Shown piece after piece: positions 23,759 through 34,510 of a stretch of 64,000 nucleotides of DNA; the stretch's first letter is position 1; each line of letters starts with the position of its first letter. The stretch is from Phyllostachys edulis (taxonomy: Eukaryota > Streptophyta > Magnoliopsida > Poales > Poaceae), in the NCBI GenBank assembly GCA_036346405.1, contig CM070548.1:90614588-90678587 (forward strand), written 5' to 3'. A program made the position numbers and the translations under genes. The notes beneath the pieces are model-generated. The model saw only the letters and a list, made by a program, of their open reading frames with translations, did not search any database and was not told where the DNA came from.

Positions 23759-26700
23759 TTAGTTAGATTGTAATATATGTAGTTCATAGGTTGAATTGCT
23801 ATCATTTATCAAATTACATATACTGACATTGCAAGGAGAATTCACGAGGCGAGAGCCATCCCAATTCCTCATATAGTTCAGTACGTGAAATGAACAGTCC
23901 AACCTAGCAAGTAAAGTAATTACAAAAAGTAATGCATGAAGGAGCAACATGTAGTAACAGAGTTTTGCCGATGTACTTGTTATCTTGTGTAGGGATGTCA
24001 GACGGGAATTCCAAAGGCCAAATCGAGATGTCCTCATCCCATTTAGGGAAACAAAGCTTCAAGCACTGTTGAAGTGCTTTGGAGATGTCATCCTTGGTTT
24101 TAGTATGTCTTTCTGCAAGATCTTTACCTCCTGTGGTGGTATCCCGTACAGGGTCAAGTATACTAAGTTTCTTGTCGTGCATATCAAATGCGTAAAGTGT
24201 GTAGTGCTCTGGTTGGTGAACAGGAATAAAGATCTACAACAAAGAACGGTGGTTATCAGTTTTTTTTCCAAGGATGTAATGATATGTTGATAGCATGAAC
24301 ATACCAGCCGACAATTGCACACATCATACGGTATTAGAGTGGCATCACGAAGGTGTGGAGATGATCTTCGGGTTCCAAAGTCCTCACCGTGATGATGCAT
24401 CTGTGATCGTGGGTTGTGTCGAACATATTTAAATGGAAAGTATAATGAAGGGAGCATAGGAGTTTACTTACAAAGAAAATCTGGTTTAGGAAATGCCTCC
24501 ATCCGACAAAATCGGCCCGCCAAACCTATGTTGCTCATCCTCATAAAGCGCTTGCACAGCAACATTGAATGTTTCATCATGCATTTCAACATCAAACCTG
24601 AGTGCTTGTTGTATTTGTTGCAAGTTTAATGTCATGGGAACTGGGTTTGATATGTGAACCCAAATTTTGCTGTGGAAAATATGTAGTATTTGTCCATAAA
24701 ATATTTGTTAACAGATATTTTCACCGCAACAGAAACTCGTTGTAAAACACTTACTGGAGTGCATCTTCGTCGTTCTTTGAAATTGTATAGACATACATAT
24801 CTTCTAATGCCTTTACATCGTATCTCGTAACAGGTTGTTGTTTGCTGAGAAATGGTGACTTCACAATCATGCTTGGTTTGATAGCCCTTTTTGGTCTGTC
24901 TAAAAGAATATCTGAAGGTTCTCCTATGATCCTCCTCTTGGCGTTAGGAGGGTATTTTGTGCATGCATACTCTTCACGTAGCACAATCCTGATTCCACTC
25001 ACCTCCCTCATGGCAGAGTGTGGAGATATGAAACTAGCTGCGGAATGTTGAATCCCTACTAAGTTGTGAAACAATTATTGAGTTAAAAGTTGATGCAAAA
25101 GTACTTGAATATGAAAATTTGTTGTTAAGGATGACGCCTGATATTTACCTGCAAAAGGCATTCCTTGCTGTGATTCAGGAGTGTTAGGAACTACATAATC
25201 ACGGTACTTCTCTTCGGGAGGCACAGGTGTTGTTGCTTGATTGTATTGAAAAATTATTATTATTTTGATTGGAGTAGTTAGTTCAAGCATAATGAGTACA
25301 TAGTTTCAATCACGTAAAAAAATAGCATGGCTCACCAGGATGGTCATTGTCTAATTGAAGATATGCTGAACTAGTTTGTTTTGCATTGGCCTGGGCTGCA
25401 ATGTTGAACTCTTCAATCAAATTGGATACAACTTGATTTTCTGTGATACATACTCCTATAGCATTTTCCATAGGAGTTTGAGTGATGCCTAGATCAAAGC
25501 TTGGTGGTTCAATGTCCACATATGTATGAAATACTACCTGTGTACATGGAGTATTTGGATAGAAATCATTGGTTATTATATTTAGAATAACTGCCGTCAC
25601 TGTCATTAAAAATTTACATCACCTTGTCGCGTACATCATTGGTCGGTGCTATTGTACGCTGTTGATAGCATACATTGCCAGGATGACGAAGCTGTATCAG
25701 TTAAAAATGTTTATTAATTGTGTAGTTACAAGCAGTACATCCTAGATGATTGTGCTAACCTTTAAAATATTTGGGGTACCGCTGAAGAACAGTGACATAC
25801 TACATGATTGTCTCCTAATAAAGAATCAATTGGAGTATGTATACTAATGTCAAATAAAAATCCAATATAGGAGTACGGAGGTACTACTCTGTCAATAAAT
25901 AGTAGTATGTATGCCTTTGAAAAATAGTATGCTAATAATCGTTGGTTATTGTATTTAGTACAAAGGTCGTATCTGTCATTTAAAACTGTACATTACTTAC
26001 TTCTTACTTGATGTTTTGAAAACAGTACATACTACTTACTGTACGTGAGGCATTATAAAGATGTATTTGTATCAAACAATATGAACAAGCTGTAATAGAA
26101 AGCAAAATTTAGTTTGTATTTCAATAAGCTGTGATGTAGTATGATACCTTAAGCTTTCCGTATGTAGGGAACGGTGTTCGATTTTTCAATACAATGTCTC
26201 TCTCGATGTATTCCGCTAACTTCTTGTCGTCATATGCCCCGATACGAGGTAAGCTGTTGTGAGCAGTATTGTCCTTCCCAAAATCAAGATTGTCTATGTA
26301 AAAAATCTGAAAAAAATTTTATAGTTAGAGTTTGTATTTCCTTAGTGAACTGCAAAGGTATGAGCAAAGGATTAACAGATCGGATAATATTGATGATTTG
26401 TTAGAATTTGTACAAAAATCGTACCTGAAGTAAGATGATGCAACCGTTGATATAACCTGGATTCTTTCGATGCGCGATTTTGGTTATAAAACAATAATTG
26501 CATTCTTCAATTCTTGCCACGAATTCACCCGATTGTAATTATGAACATTTTCAATATCAACCATGACCTTTAAGGTACCGTGTTGATATGAAATTGTTAT
26601 ATGATCAAGGGCTAAGAATTTGGTGACAACGTAAATAATGAAGGCAGTCTTGAATTTAATAATTCCATTGATGTCCAATGGTGCATTAGACCTTCTCGTC

Positions 26701-27254
26701 AGTATTCGCTCAAGAAAAGGGATAGTTAAGTCATTCCAGGATGACTTTTCAAAAATATAACAAAGGTATTCTTTTAGTTCTAACACCTCTTTGTGGTTTG
26801 CAGCTAGTATAGGCTTGCCTTTGCAAGGGATACCGATTACACGGTTAATATCCTCGCAAGTCATCTTTAGTTCTAATCTCGTACCAGCACACAATACTCC
26901 GGTAATAGGATCATATTTGCTAAGTAGCCAGGCACCAAACTATCGGTTGAGTTTTGACAATTTTAAAGTACCTAATCCGTGAAAACCCATTTGTTTAACT
27001 AACTCCAATTTCTGCTCATCTAGATCTTCAATTAATTCAACTACGAAAGAAGGAGCACACCTGGAGTATATCTTGTTCTGTTGTGCCTTTGTTACCTTCG
27101 AAGCACTTCTATTATTTGATTTGGAACAATTAGCACCTCTACTCTTTTGTTGTTCATACCACTTTTTGGTGCGTACCAGGAAAAGGGCCTTGGTAAATGC
27201 AGATTTAGAGCTACTACCAACGGATGGTTTCGTTGCTTTCCTTGAATTATCCAT
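23759..27254 (-). pseudogene. Ulp1-like (peptidase C48) gene carried by the MULE
   Basis: Several exons read leftward. The N-terminal part (27254-26484) has the region seen in plant Ulp1-like transposon genes (RCAPSFVVELIEDLDEQ, MGFHGLGTLKLSKLN, then ITGVLCAGTRLEL and INRVIGIPCKG). The middle (25606-24751) is a linker with RRIIGEPSDILL. The catalytic domain is in 24457-23780. Exon 24233-23977 has IFIPVHQPEHYTLYAFDMHD (His) and KKLSILDPV (Asp) and ends PTQDN (Gln). A 73-base intron (23976-23904) follows, then LDCSFHVLNYMRNWDG (Cys). All four catalytic-type residues of a SUMO-protease fold are thus readable, with His followed by Tyr where Trp is usual. A TAG at 26942-26940, in place of a probable Trp, interrupts the N-terminal exon, so it is called a pseudogene. 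The exact 3' end is uncertain. Confidence 0.8.
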
Positions 27255-27489
27255 GACCTACGATGTAGAGGACAGGAAAGAATCAATTAACAGAATCTGG
27301 ATGCGGAGGTGGTATGGCTGGAACAGATCACTTATTTCCCCGTTGAGCGTGTAAAATAAGTTACTACAGTTTGAACAAATCTCAACGAATCCCGTGTGTT
27401 TTTTAGAGTGGAGATAATTCCATTGGACACGTACACATGCAGATACTACATTTTTCAAGTTTAGTTAAATTTTTTAAGATATGTAGCAT

Positions 27490-28015
27490 GTGCAGGCAAG
27501 CATGTAGTATGGAATGTAGTCAAGTATGTAGTAGGTATAGACAAGTATGTAGTATGTTCTAACAAGTATTTACTATGTTCTGAAGACATGTATGTAGTAT
27601 GTTTAGACAAGTATTTAGTATGTTCTAACAAGTATTTACTATGTTCTGAAGACACGTATGTAGCATTTGAAGACACGTATGTAGTATGTAGTGAAGATGC
27701 TACTTATTCATGGACATATAATCCCTTTTTTTAAAGTGGATATAATTCCATTGTACACGTACGCGTGAAGATACTAACTTTTTTAAGTGCTGTAACATTT
27801 TAAACAAGTATGCTATTGTTCACATGGGTATCTAACATCTAGTATGTAGTATGTTTAGACAAGTATGTAGTATGTTCTAACAAGTATTTACTATGTTCTG
27901 AAGACAGATATGTAGTATGTTCAGACAAGTATGTAGTATGTTCTAACAAGTATTTACTATGTTCTGAAGACAGGTATGTAGTATGTTCAGACAAGTATGT
28001 AGTATGTTCTAAGGA
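27490..28015. repeat. AT-rich subterminal tandem repeats (GTAGTATGT units)
   Basis: Units of about 67 bases, each holding AAGTATGTAGTATGTTC, AAGTATTTACTATGTTC and TGAAGACA, recur at 27490-27690 and again at 27845-28015. Intervening sequence at 27690-27840 is not repeated. The array lies between the start of the Ulp1-like gene and the right end of the MULE. Open frames here are produced by the repeat. Confidence 0.85.
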
Positions 28016-28089
28016 GTACGAAGCATTAAGCATACTTACAGAACTATATCGAACGAAGTACGAAGCGAACTTAGCAGAGCGAAACGGGG

Positions 28090-28480
28090 ATGCAGGGTAG
28101 GAGGAGGATCTCACCGGGGGCAGGTCTAGATACGGCGAGCTCGCCGCCAGAGGGAACCGGCCATGGGGAACCCTAGGAGCCGAGGAGGATCTCACCGGGC
28201 GGGTCTTCATACGGGAGCTCGCCACCGAGGAACCGGCGCCATGGGAACCCTAGGGCGAGGAGGATCTCACCGGTCTGGTCTTGATCTGGCGAAGCTCGCC
28301 GCCAGAGGGACCCGGCCATGGGAACCCTAGGGAGCCGAGGAGACCAGAGGGAACCGGCCATGGGAACCCTAGAGAGTGAGGAGGATCTCACCGGGTGGTC
28401 TTGATCTGGCGAAGCTCGCCGGAGAGGGCCGGCCATGTGGGAATCCTAGGGAGCCGAGGAGGCAGACGCAGAGGAGGGAT
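28090..28480. repeat. GC-rich minisatellite upstream of the Ulp1-like gene
   Basis: Four to five imperfect units of about 75-110 bases share the blocks GAGGATCTCACCGG, TCTTGATCTGGCGAAGCTCG and GGCCATGGGAACCCTAGG. On the minus strand they lie upstream of the Ulp1-like gene, where the 5' leader or promoter would be. Composition differs sharply from the AT-rich array next to it. Confidence 0.8.
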
Positions 28481-28839
28481 AATCTGGAGGGATTGTAATG
28501 CTGGAACGGGGACGAGGACCATCATCCAAGAAGTGGTATGGCTGTGGCTGTAACGGGGGCGGCGATCCATGGAAAATCCCTGGAACGCGGCGCGATCAAT
28601 GGAAGATCCCTGGAACGGCGGCGGCAAAGAGGAAATATTCATTTAGCAAAATCTGCCCGGGACAGAGGAGCCGAACCAAAATCCCGGATATATCTCCCAG
28701 GATTGAACGCATAGTTAATGGATCGGGTCCTATGCCATCTATGAATTTCAGACCCATTAGACTTGGAAATAAGCACGGATCTCAACGAGGATTGAGGTGG
28801 ATGGAGAGGAGTAACTACACGGGAGTAGAAAGTATTTTT

Positions 28840-28841
<2 letters not shown>

Positions 28842-28882
<41 letters not shown>
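28842..28882. repeat. (TA)n microsatellite
   Basis: About 20 TA units abut the right end of the two-gene MULE and mirror the tract at its left end. Confidence 0.95.
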
Positions 28883-28885
<3 letters not shown>

Positions 28886-28903
28886 TATGAAAATGGTATG
28901 GTA

Positions 28904-29214
28904 CTCCCACCTCTCATATACTACTTAAATCGTATGATGATACCTCTTTATCTATTTGTGCATACTCCAATAATGATTATAAGATACTCTAAAGTGAGTT
29001 CCACGAAAAATTTCATTAAATTCTACTTTTTATAGCAAAATTTGTGTATATACTTGTTTTATATATGAAAAAGGGTATATAGCAAAAACAAAGGGCTCCA
29101 ATGAAAATTTTTCAATCAAATCGCATTGGAGTATCTTATAATTGGTATTTAAGTATACTGAAAATGATAAAGGAGTATAATATGCGCATTTAAGTGGTAT
29201 ATTGGAAGTGGGAG
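28904..29214. mobile_element. Stowaway-like MITE (complete copy)
   Basis: This 311-bp AT-rich element is bounded by TA (28902-28903 and 29215-29216) and has inverted ends of about 28 bases. The left begins CTCCCACCTCTCATATACTA, and the right ends in TTGGAAGTGGGAG. It has no coding content. Confidence 0.7.
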
Positions 29215-29797
29215 TACATACTCCTAGGAGTACGAAACAGGCGTCCTATATATATATGGTACTCTCAGAGTATGTACTTCCATTTCTCATATACCACTTA
29301 CATCATATGATGATACATCTTTATCAATTTGAGCATTCTCCAATGATGATTATAAGATACCTCAAAGTGAGTTCTATGAAAAAAATCATTAAAGTCCATT
29401 TTTATAGCAAAAATTGTATATATACTTCTTTTATATATAAAAAAAGGGTATATAGCAAAAAAAATGGACTCCAATGAAAATTTTTCTAGAAAAATAGCAT
29501 GATATTTCGGGAGTATGTACTCCCACTTTTTATATACCACTTAAATCGTATGATGATACCTCTTAATCAATTTGAGTATACTCCAATAATAATTATAAGA
29601 TACCCCAAAGTGAGTTCCACGAAAAATTTCATTAAAATTCACTTTTTATACCAAAATTAGTGTATATACTTCTTTTGTATATGAAAAAGGGTATATAACA
29701 AAAATAAAGGGTTCTAATAAAAAATCAATCAAGTCGCATAGGTCGCATAGAAAAATCTTATAATTGATATTTAAGTATCTTTCGAAGTGATAAAGAA

Positions 29798-29840
<43 letters not shown>
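29215..29840. repeat. two further partial copies of the same MITE
   Basis: The left two-thirds of the MITE recurs twice in the same orientation: from about 29263 (ATACCACTTACATCATATGA) and from about 29520 (ATACCACTTAAATCGTATGA). Both include the GTTCYAYGAAAAA and AAAGGGTATATA blocks. Copy 2 ends in GGGAGTATG and copy 3 runs into the microsatellite. The result is a head-to-tail array. Confidence 0.75.
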
Positions 29841-29869
<29 letters not shown>

Positions 29870-29870
29870 A
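29799..29870. repeat. (TA)n followed by (TAA)n microsatellite
   Basis: A TA tract passes directly into a TAA tract at about 29843. It ends the MITE array. Confidence 0.95.
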
Positions 29871-30831
29871 CATATTTATTTACAAAGTAACGATTAAAGT
29901 TGTATGTTAGTGACTATGTTGATACCCAAAATATTGTATATTTTTTAACAGAGTGAGCGCTAGTCTATATCATGGATCACGTTAGGATGCCCGTAAACAT
30001 TTCTTGCTTGAAGTTGCTCTGTTAACTTACACGTAAATAGTGTCGGGCATTTACCCTTGTCAAAAGGTAGACATCAATTTATGTCGGAGATTGCTGGGCG
30101 CTTTAATTTGCAGTATGGTTCGGGTGCTCAGGCTGTTTTTAATGGATAGTATCTTAGTGTAGTTTTTTTTTTGTATGAGAAGTGTTAGTATACTATCTTT
30201 TCAATACATGATTTTTTATGTTGTAATATCTTAGACTGTTTCATTTAATTAAATGCATGATCTTTACTAGTATTTGAGCATTATGGTCTATTTGTGGCAT
30301 GTACTAAAGCAATACATGTTTATTGATACACACAAATGTAAATACCCGGGATCGATCACAATAAATTTTATTCGTTGGATTTCGAGATCGAATCGATATC
30401 CATATTAGATACTAGAGTGTCATCTCTCTTCATTAACTATGGTGCTACATCATCATTTGAACTATATAGTAGGTTTAAGATACCAATCAGGATGGAATAG
30501 TGGGAGCAGCCTCGGGACAATGTCGGACTGCTTGGCCCGACATGGTTTCTTTTAAGCCCAAATTATTGCTCTTGACTGGTCCAATCTATGTCCAAACTAG
30601 ATTATGCCATAAGTTTACTATTTATTTTTATTAAAACCGATGCCTTCTCTGGCTAGTTTGGCCCAAATGAAAGATGGCTCGATTAAGCCCTCGACCTGAC
30701 CCCGAGCTTGTTAGGAATAGGGCCTATCATGTCATTGTGGTTAGATTAGATCGGGCTACCGCGCTTGCATAACCAGTCCCTTTGAGCCCGGCCTCGAGTT
30801 TGTAAACCTATTGACTTCGTTTTTATTTAGG
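29871..30831. other. unassigned AT-rich DNA
   Basis: No ORF of interest, repeat end or known element is recognised in this 960-base stretch. Confidence 0.5.
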
Positions 30832-30985
30832 ATAAAGTCTATTTGACACCCCTAAATTTTCATGAAAGTTTGGATTTCAATCTTCAACTTTAAAACCGGA
30901 TATTTGACAATCCCTAAGTGTCAGAACCATCTAGTTTTCACCTCTAAAGCTTTTTCAATAGTGGTTTTGCCACGTAAACACCACA
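30832..30985 (+). repeat. left inverted repeat of a large composite DNA element (MULE-like)
   Basis: The block from GATAAAGTCTATTTGACACC through AAAGTTTGGATTTCAATC, AAAACCGGATATTTGACA and AGTGTCAGAACC matches, in reverse, the block at 56557-56672 over about 100 bases. Long inverted ends of this general kind belong to DNA transposons. I infer MULE-like from length and style, not from a transposase. Confidence 0.55.
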
Positions 30986-31797
30986 TCCATGTCATCTAGT
31001 TTGTTCACGTCACCACAAATCTCTCTTCTAGTCCCTCCCTCTCTCTCACTCTCTTCCTCCCCTCCAACCTCTTTCTTCTCTACCTGCAGCTGCAGCCACC
31101 ACCTCCTCCCTGACCCCATCTCCTCTTATCCACTTCCGACATCGGCAAGGCGGGGCCATGCTTGCTGGTGGCCCCCACCTCCCCAAGCCACTCCTCCACT
31201 GAGCCCGACCACTAGAAACGCAGGAGGCGTGCTTCCCCTACCAAGGCCTCAGGTCACCAGCGACCATCGCCAACTCCCTGCCATCCCGCACTGCTGGCAT
31301 TGGGCATATCCACCGCGTAGCCACTACCGTCGTCGTGCCCTCGACTCCCTGACATCACGCTTCACCCGACAGCCACATGCTGCTCCGTCCAATCCCGTTG
31401 TCCACACCACCACGCCATGTACGGATTGGACGACCTCCGCCTCGTCGTCGAAGGCTATAAAAGCCAATGCAATGTAAGCTCTCCACCATGCCACACCACC
31501 TCTCTCCTCTTCCACCCCCGTTCTTCGCTCACTGAATCACTGTCGATGCTATTACCGGTGAGGTGAGCTCGACTACCATTGTTTCCCCCTTTTTGAAATT
31601 GTCCAAAATTCGTTGTCCTCATCCATATTCTTCCAACATTGAGTCCTTACCAGGCTTCCCCACTACATTGCGAACCTGATGCACCCCTCCTTCTTCCTCC
31701 TCGTCGCTAGGAACTCCCTACAGGCATGCCACAGCCGCGCCGCACAGACGCGCACATTGATCTCCCTCCGCGGTTTGTCTCCAACCTCGCCACCCAC
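30986..31797. other. C-rich interior of the composite DNA element, possibly captured gene DNA
   Basis: Directly inside the left inverted repeat the sequence becomes C-rich and Ser/Pro/Thr-coding in one frame (30989-31477, 162 codons). This resembles a captured plant gene start, as seen in Pack-MULEs, but no domain is recognisable. The same kind of sequence resumes at 32924-33203, after the hAT insertion. Confidence 0.35.
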
Positions 31798-32915
31798 TAG
31801 GGGTGGAAATGAGCCGAGCCGAGCCGGCTCGAGCCAGGATCGTTTTGGTTCGGGTGAACAGTAAGCTCAGCTCGTTTTGATCACGAGCCCGAAGAGAGGC
31901 TTGGCTCGGCTCGTGGTCAGGTCTAGCTGGCTTGAACAGGCTCGCGAGCCCAGCACTTGCTCCCACCAAAACTAGTGCGCAGCGACGATGGCATGCTCCT
32001 TCAGCGGCTTCACAGCGCCAACCTCGTCATTCTCTGTGTCCACGCACGTCTCCTTCAACACGGACTTCAACGGCGGGACGGCCTCCAGCATCAACACCAC
32101 CACCATCTCCCCACCTGCCTGCCGCCGCCATCTCCTCCATCACAAGCGGCGGCTTGGCAGAGAGCCCTCCGGGACCCAAGTCTGCAACATGGGACTCATG
32201 GTGGCAGCAAGCATGGTGGCGCATAAGAGGAGGAGGTCGGTGGCCTCCTTGTGGTTGTGGGCCCCACCCGTCGCTGGCTGGGAGGGGGACGGGAGGAGGG
32301 AGGCGAGGAGGGCTTTGATGGAGGTGGAGGAACCCTCAGGGGGTGCGTAGGGCACCTAGGCGAGGTGGAGGAGGGCGTCGCCGTCGCGGGGGAACGCCGC
32401 CACGACGGCGGGTGTTGGGGGCATGGCGGCTGGCGGTTCGAGCACTCACTCACGGAGTTGGGGAGGGCGCGGTGACGGCGGGCAAGATCGTGTCTGCTGG
32501 CTGGCAGTGTGCAAAGGGAAATGGAGGAGGGAGGGAGGACGGGGCGGCAAGGGGCGAGGGCGGCGGTGGGTGGCGGTGGCGGGCTGGAGCCTGGAGGGTG
32601 GCGGACAGAGTGGGAGAGGGAGAGTGGAGTTCGGGAGGGAGAGGAATGAGGATTTTGGATCTGGATGGCTAGATTCGGGAGAGGAAGACAAGGAGTAAGG
32701 CATGAGGCGCAGAGGCGGGCTTGACCGCGTGAGTGCGACGGGCTTTTGACCTTTTGTGGCCAGCGGCACGAGCCAACGAGCCGCTCGTGAGCGGGCTCGA
32801 GCTTGGCTCATTTCCTTTGCGAGCTAGAGAATGAGCTAAGCTCGGCTCGAAAATGCGCGAGCTTGAGCTGAGCCGGCTCGGCTCGGAATGAGCTCGAGCT
32901 ATTTTTCTAGCCCTA
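31798..32915. mobile_element. hAT-type non-autonomous element carrying GC-rich cargo
   Basis: The 1118-bp element is flanked by perfect 8-bp duplications CCACCCAC (31790-31797 and 32916-32923), the size made by hAT transposases. Its ends are TAGGGGTGGAAATGAGCC and, in reverse, TAGGGCTAGAAAAATAGC. Subterminal regions are packed with GAGCCGAGCC and CTCGAGC motifs in opposite orientations. No transposase is present. The interior on the minus strand looks like a gene 5' end: a pyrimidine-rich leader, then an ATG at 32424 in a GCCGCC context, then Pro/Ala-rich codons. The gene of origin is not recognised. Confidence 0.85.
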
Positions 32916-33203
32916 CCACCCACGTCAAAACTTCCGCCTCATCTCCGTGAATCTCATTCCATCCTCGCCTGAGCCCCTCCATCACACCATGGAGGCCACC
33001 GTGGCCAACTCTTCTCCAGCGTCCTCGGCCCCCACGGTCGCCACGTACGGACTACCCTAGTCGAGCCGGTGCTTGTGCTCGTGTTTCCTCCCTATTTACA
33101 TTGCCGGAGCCTCTCCATCTGGCAAGCTCGTCTTCCCCGTGCGACCACCACTACCCCACCATTCCAAACGCTAGAGCGATGGTCAGGTGTGGTCAGTTAG
33201 AGA

Positions 33204-34215
33204 TGAAAGCATCTAGGCCTCTAAAAATGATTTTGGTAACTAATGTCAACAATGTGTTAAGGGACTACTATGTGTGCTAAGATGTTTAAAGGATCAGTCC
33301 TGGAGCTTGAATGATGATATGGATATAAGGAATGCAAATGTGATAAAGATCAACATGGCTCAATGCAAAGGTATCATTTAGACTAAGGATCCTTTTTGTA
33401 GTTTTTGCCGGTCTTGATGTTTGGAGAAACGACTAGATTTGTAGTCTCGATGCCGTACTACAAAGAGGGATCATGGCTAGTAGCTTGAGGATCCATCTAA
33501 GTGCCATTTTGATCAACTAGAAGTCATGCATTGCATTTGTTTTGCTTCTAGAAAACAGTTCAAAAATATCGGTAAGACCATGAGTGATGTGCGGTATTAC
33601 CGCAAGTCGGTAATACCGAAATATACATGATGATATGTATTTTCTAGAGAGCTTGTTTTTGGAAGTTGTTCTTGAAATCCCAAAATTGGTATGACCGCAT
33701 TTGATGAGCAGTATTACCGTAGGTCGGTAATACCAAAATCTAGTTGGTGGTATGTTTTTTCCCAAACACATATTTTTGGGAGTTTCTCTTGGATTACAAA
33801 ATCGGTATGACCGCATTGAAAAGCGGCATTACCGCAGGTCGGTAATACCGCATATATATGGCAGTATGAAATTAACAGAGAACATATTTTTGAGAGTTTT
33901 TGTCTCCCTTGAGAATCAGTATGACCACAACTCTTTAGCGGTATTACCGTAGGTCGGTGATACCGAGTTTTACATGGCGGTACGTTATTTCCAGAGAAGG
34001 TGTTTTTTCTTGTGATCTCGATCCTCTGGAAATCGGTAGTACCGATCTAGCGAGCGGTATTACCGCTGTATGGTAATACCGATTTGTAGTTGGCGGTAGT
34101 AGCGCACCTTTTTGGTAACGGCAAGTACAGAGCGCGCATTAAATGCAATTGTTTTCAATGGAGCGCAGCCAGTCGTCTGCGTCTAATGGCACGGGGGAGC
34201 TAGAGAACGTAGGAG
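33204..34215 (+). mobile_element. SIRE-like copia 5' LTR, truncated
   Basis: It starts TGAAAGCATCTAGG and parallels the LTR beginning at 41752 (TGAAAGTATCTAGG) through about 950 bases, at roughly 80 percent identity by eye. Both are filled with CGGTATTACCG/CGGTAATACCG motifs. It is cut off near 34150-34215, where unrelated sequence and the gypsy gag stub begin. The divergence between the two LTRs means either great age or two different copies. Confidence 0.7.
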
Positions 34216-34231
34216 GTCGGGTCCTGATAAA

Positions 34232-34510
34232 CTATGCCAGTTTTGACTGAGGAGCAACTGGTGGTGGCGGTGGTGGCATGGCAGCTACTTGGTGGTTCCG
34301 GCTCAACATCGCAAGAAGAGCAGCAGCTGTCTGGTTTTGTTGATTCATCATTTGATTCATGTTCTGCATCATTGCATTCATCAATTGCGTCTGGGCTGCC
34401 ATGAATTGACCCATGCCCTGATCTACAGGGGCTACTGGAGGAGGTGGTGGTGGCTGAGAAAAGGGGTCCATTGGCTCATCTTGACTTGCTGAGTTATGAG
34501 TCTGAACCAT
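34232..34510 (-). pseudogene. Ty3/gypsy gag N-terminal stub
   Basis: From an ATG at 34510 the minus strand reads a Pro/Gln/Met-rich gag start: a proline run, then GMGQFMAAQTQLMNAMMQN, then a QNQTAAALLAML segment. This layout is usual for gypsy gag N-termini. It is about 92 codons long and stops at the junction with foreign DNA near 34232. It lies downstream of the primer-binding site at 35018-35030, as expected for a minus-strand element. Confidence 0.75.

Larger units (their letters stand above)
17352..28841. mobile_element. two-gene MULE: FAR1-type transposase plus Ulp1-like protease (Kaonashi-like)
   Basis: The ends are imperfect inverted repeats of about 60 bases. The left begins GGAAGTC and contains CTACTCCCAGGTGTAGTTAC. 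The right, in reverse, begins GGAAAAATAC and contains CTACTCCCGTGTAGTTAC, followed on both sides by a TCCATCC block. Both ends abut (TA)n tracts, so the target duplication is hidden. Inside, a FAR1-type transposase pseudogene (+) converges on a Ulp1-like C48 protease pseudogene (-). Joining a MULE transposase to a Ulp1-like gene is the hallmark of Kaonashi (KI) MULEs known from plants. The element also contains a 360-bp duplication, copia fragments and two subterminal tandem-repeat arrays. Total length is 11.5 kb. Confidence 0.7.

Noticed and set aside
27490..28015. CRISPR-like appearance of regularly spaced repeats
   Set aside because: The units are contiguous, AT-rich and variable, lie inside a plant MULE, and have no spacers or cas genes.
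28639..28917. ORFs encoding alternating Tyr/Ile at 17146-17352, 28498-28917 and 29646-29873
   Set aside because: The repeats are (TA)n microsatellites translated, not proteins.
32196..32811. Several Pro/Arg-rich ORFs as possible host genes
   Set aside because: They are inside a hAT element bounded by exact 8-bp duplications. At most they represent captured gene pieces, and frames overlap on both strands.
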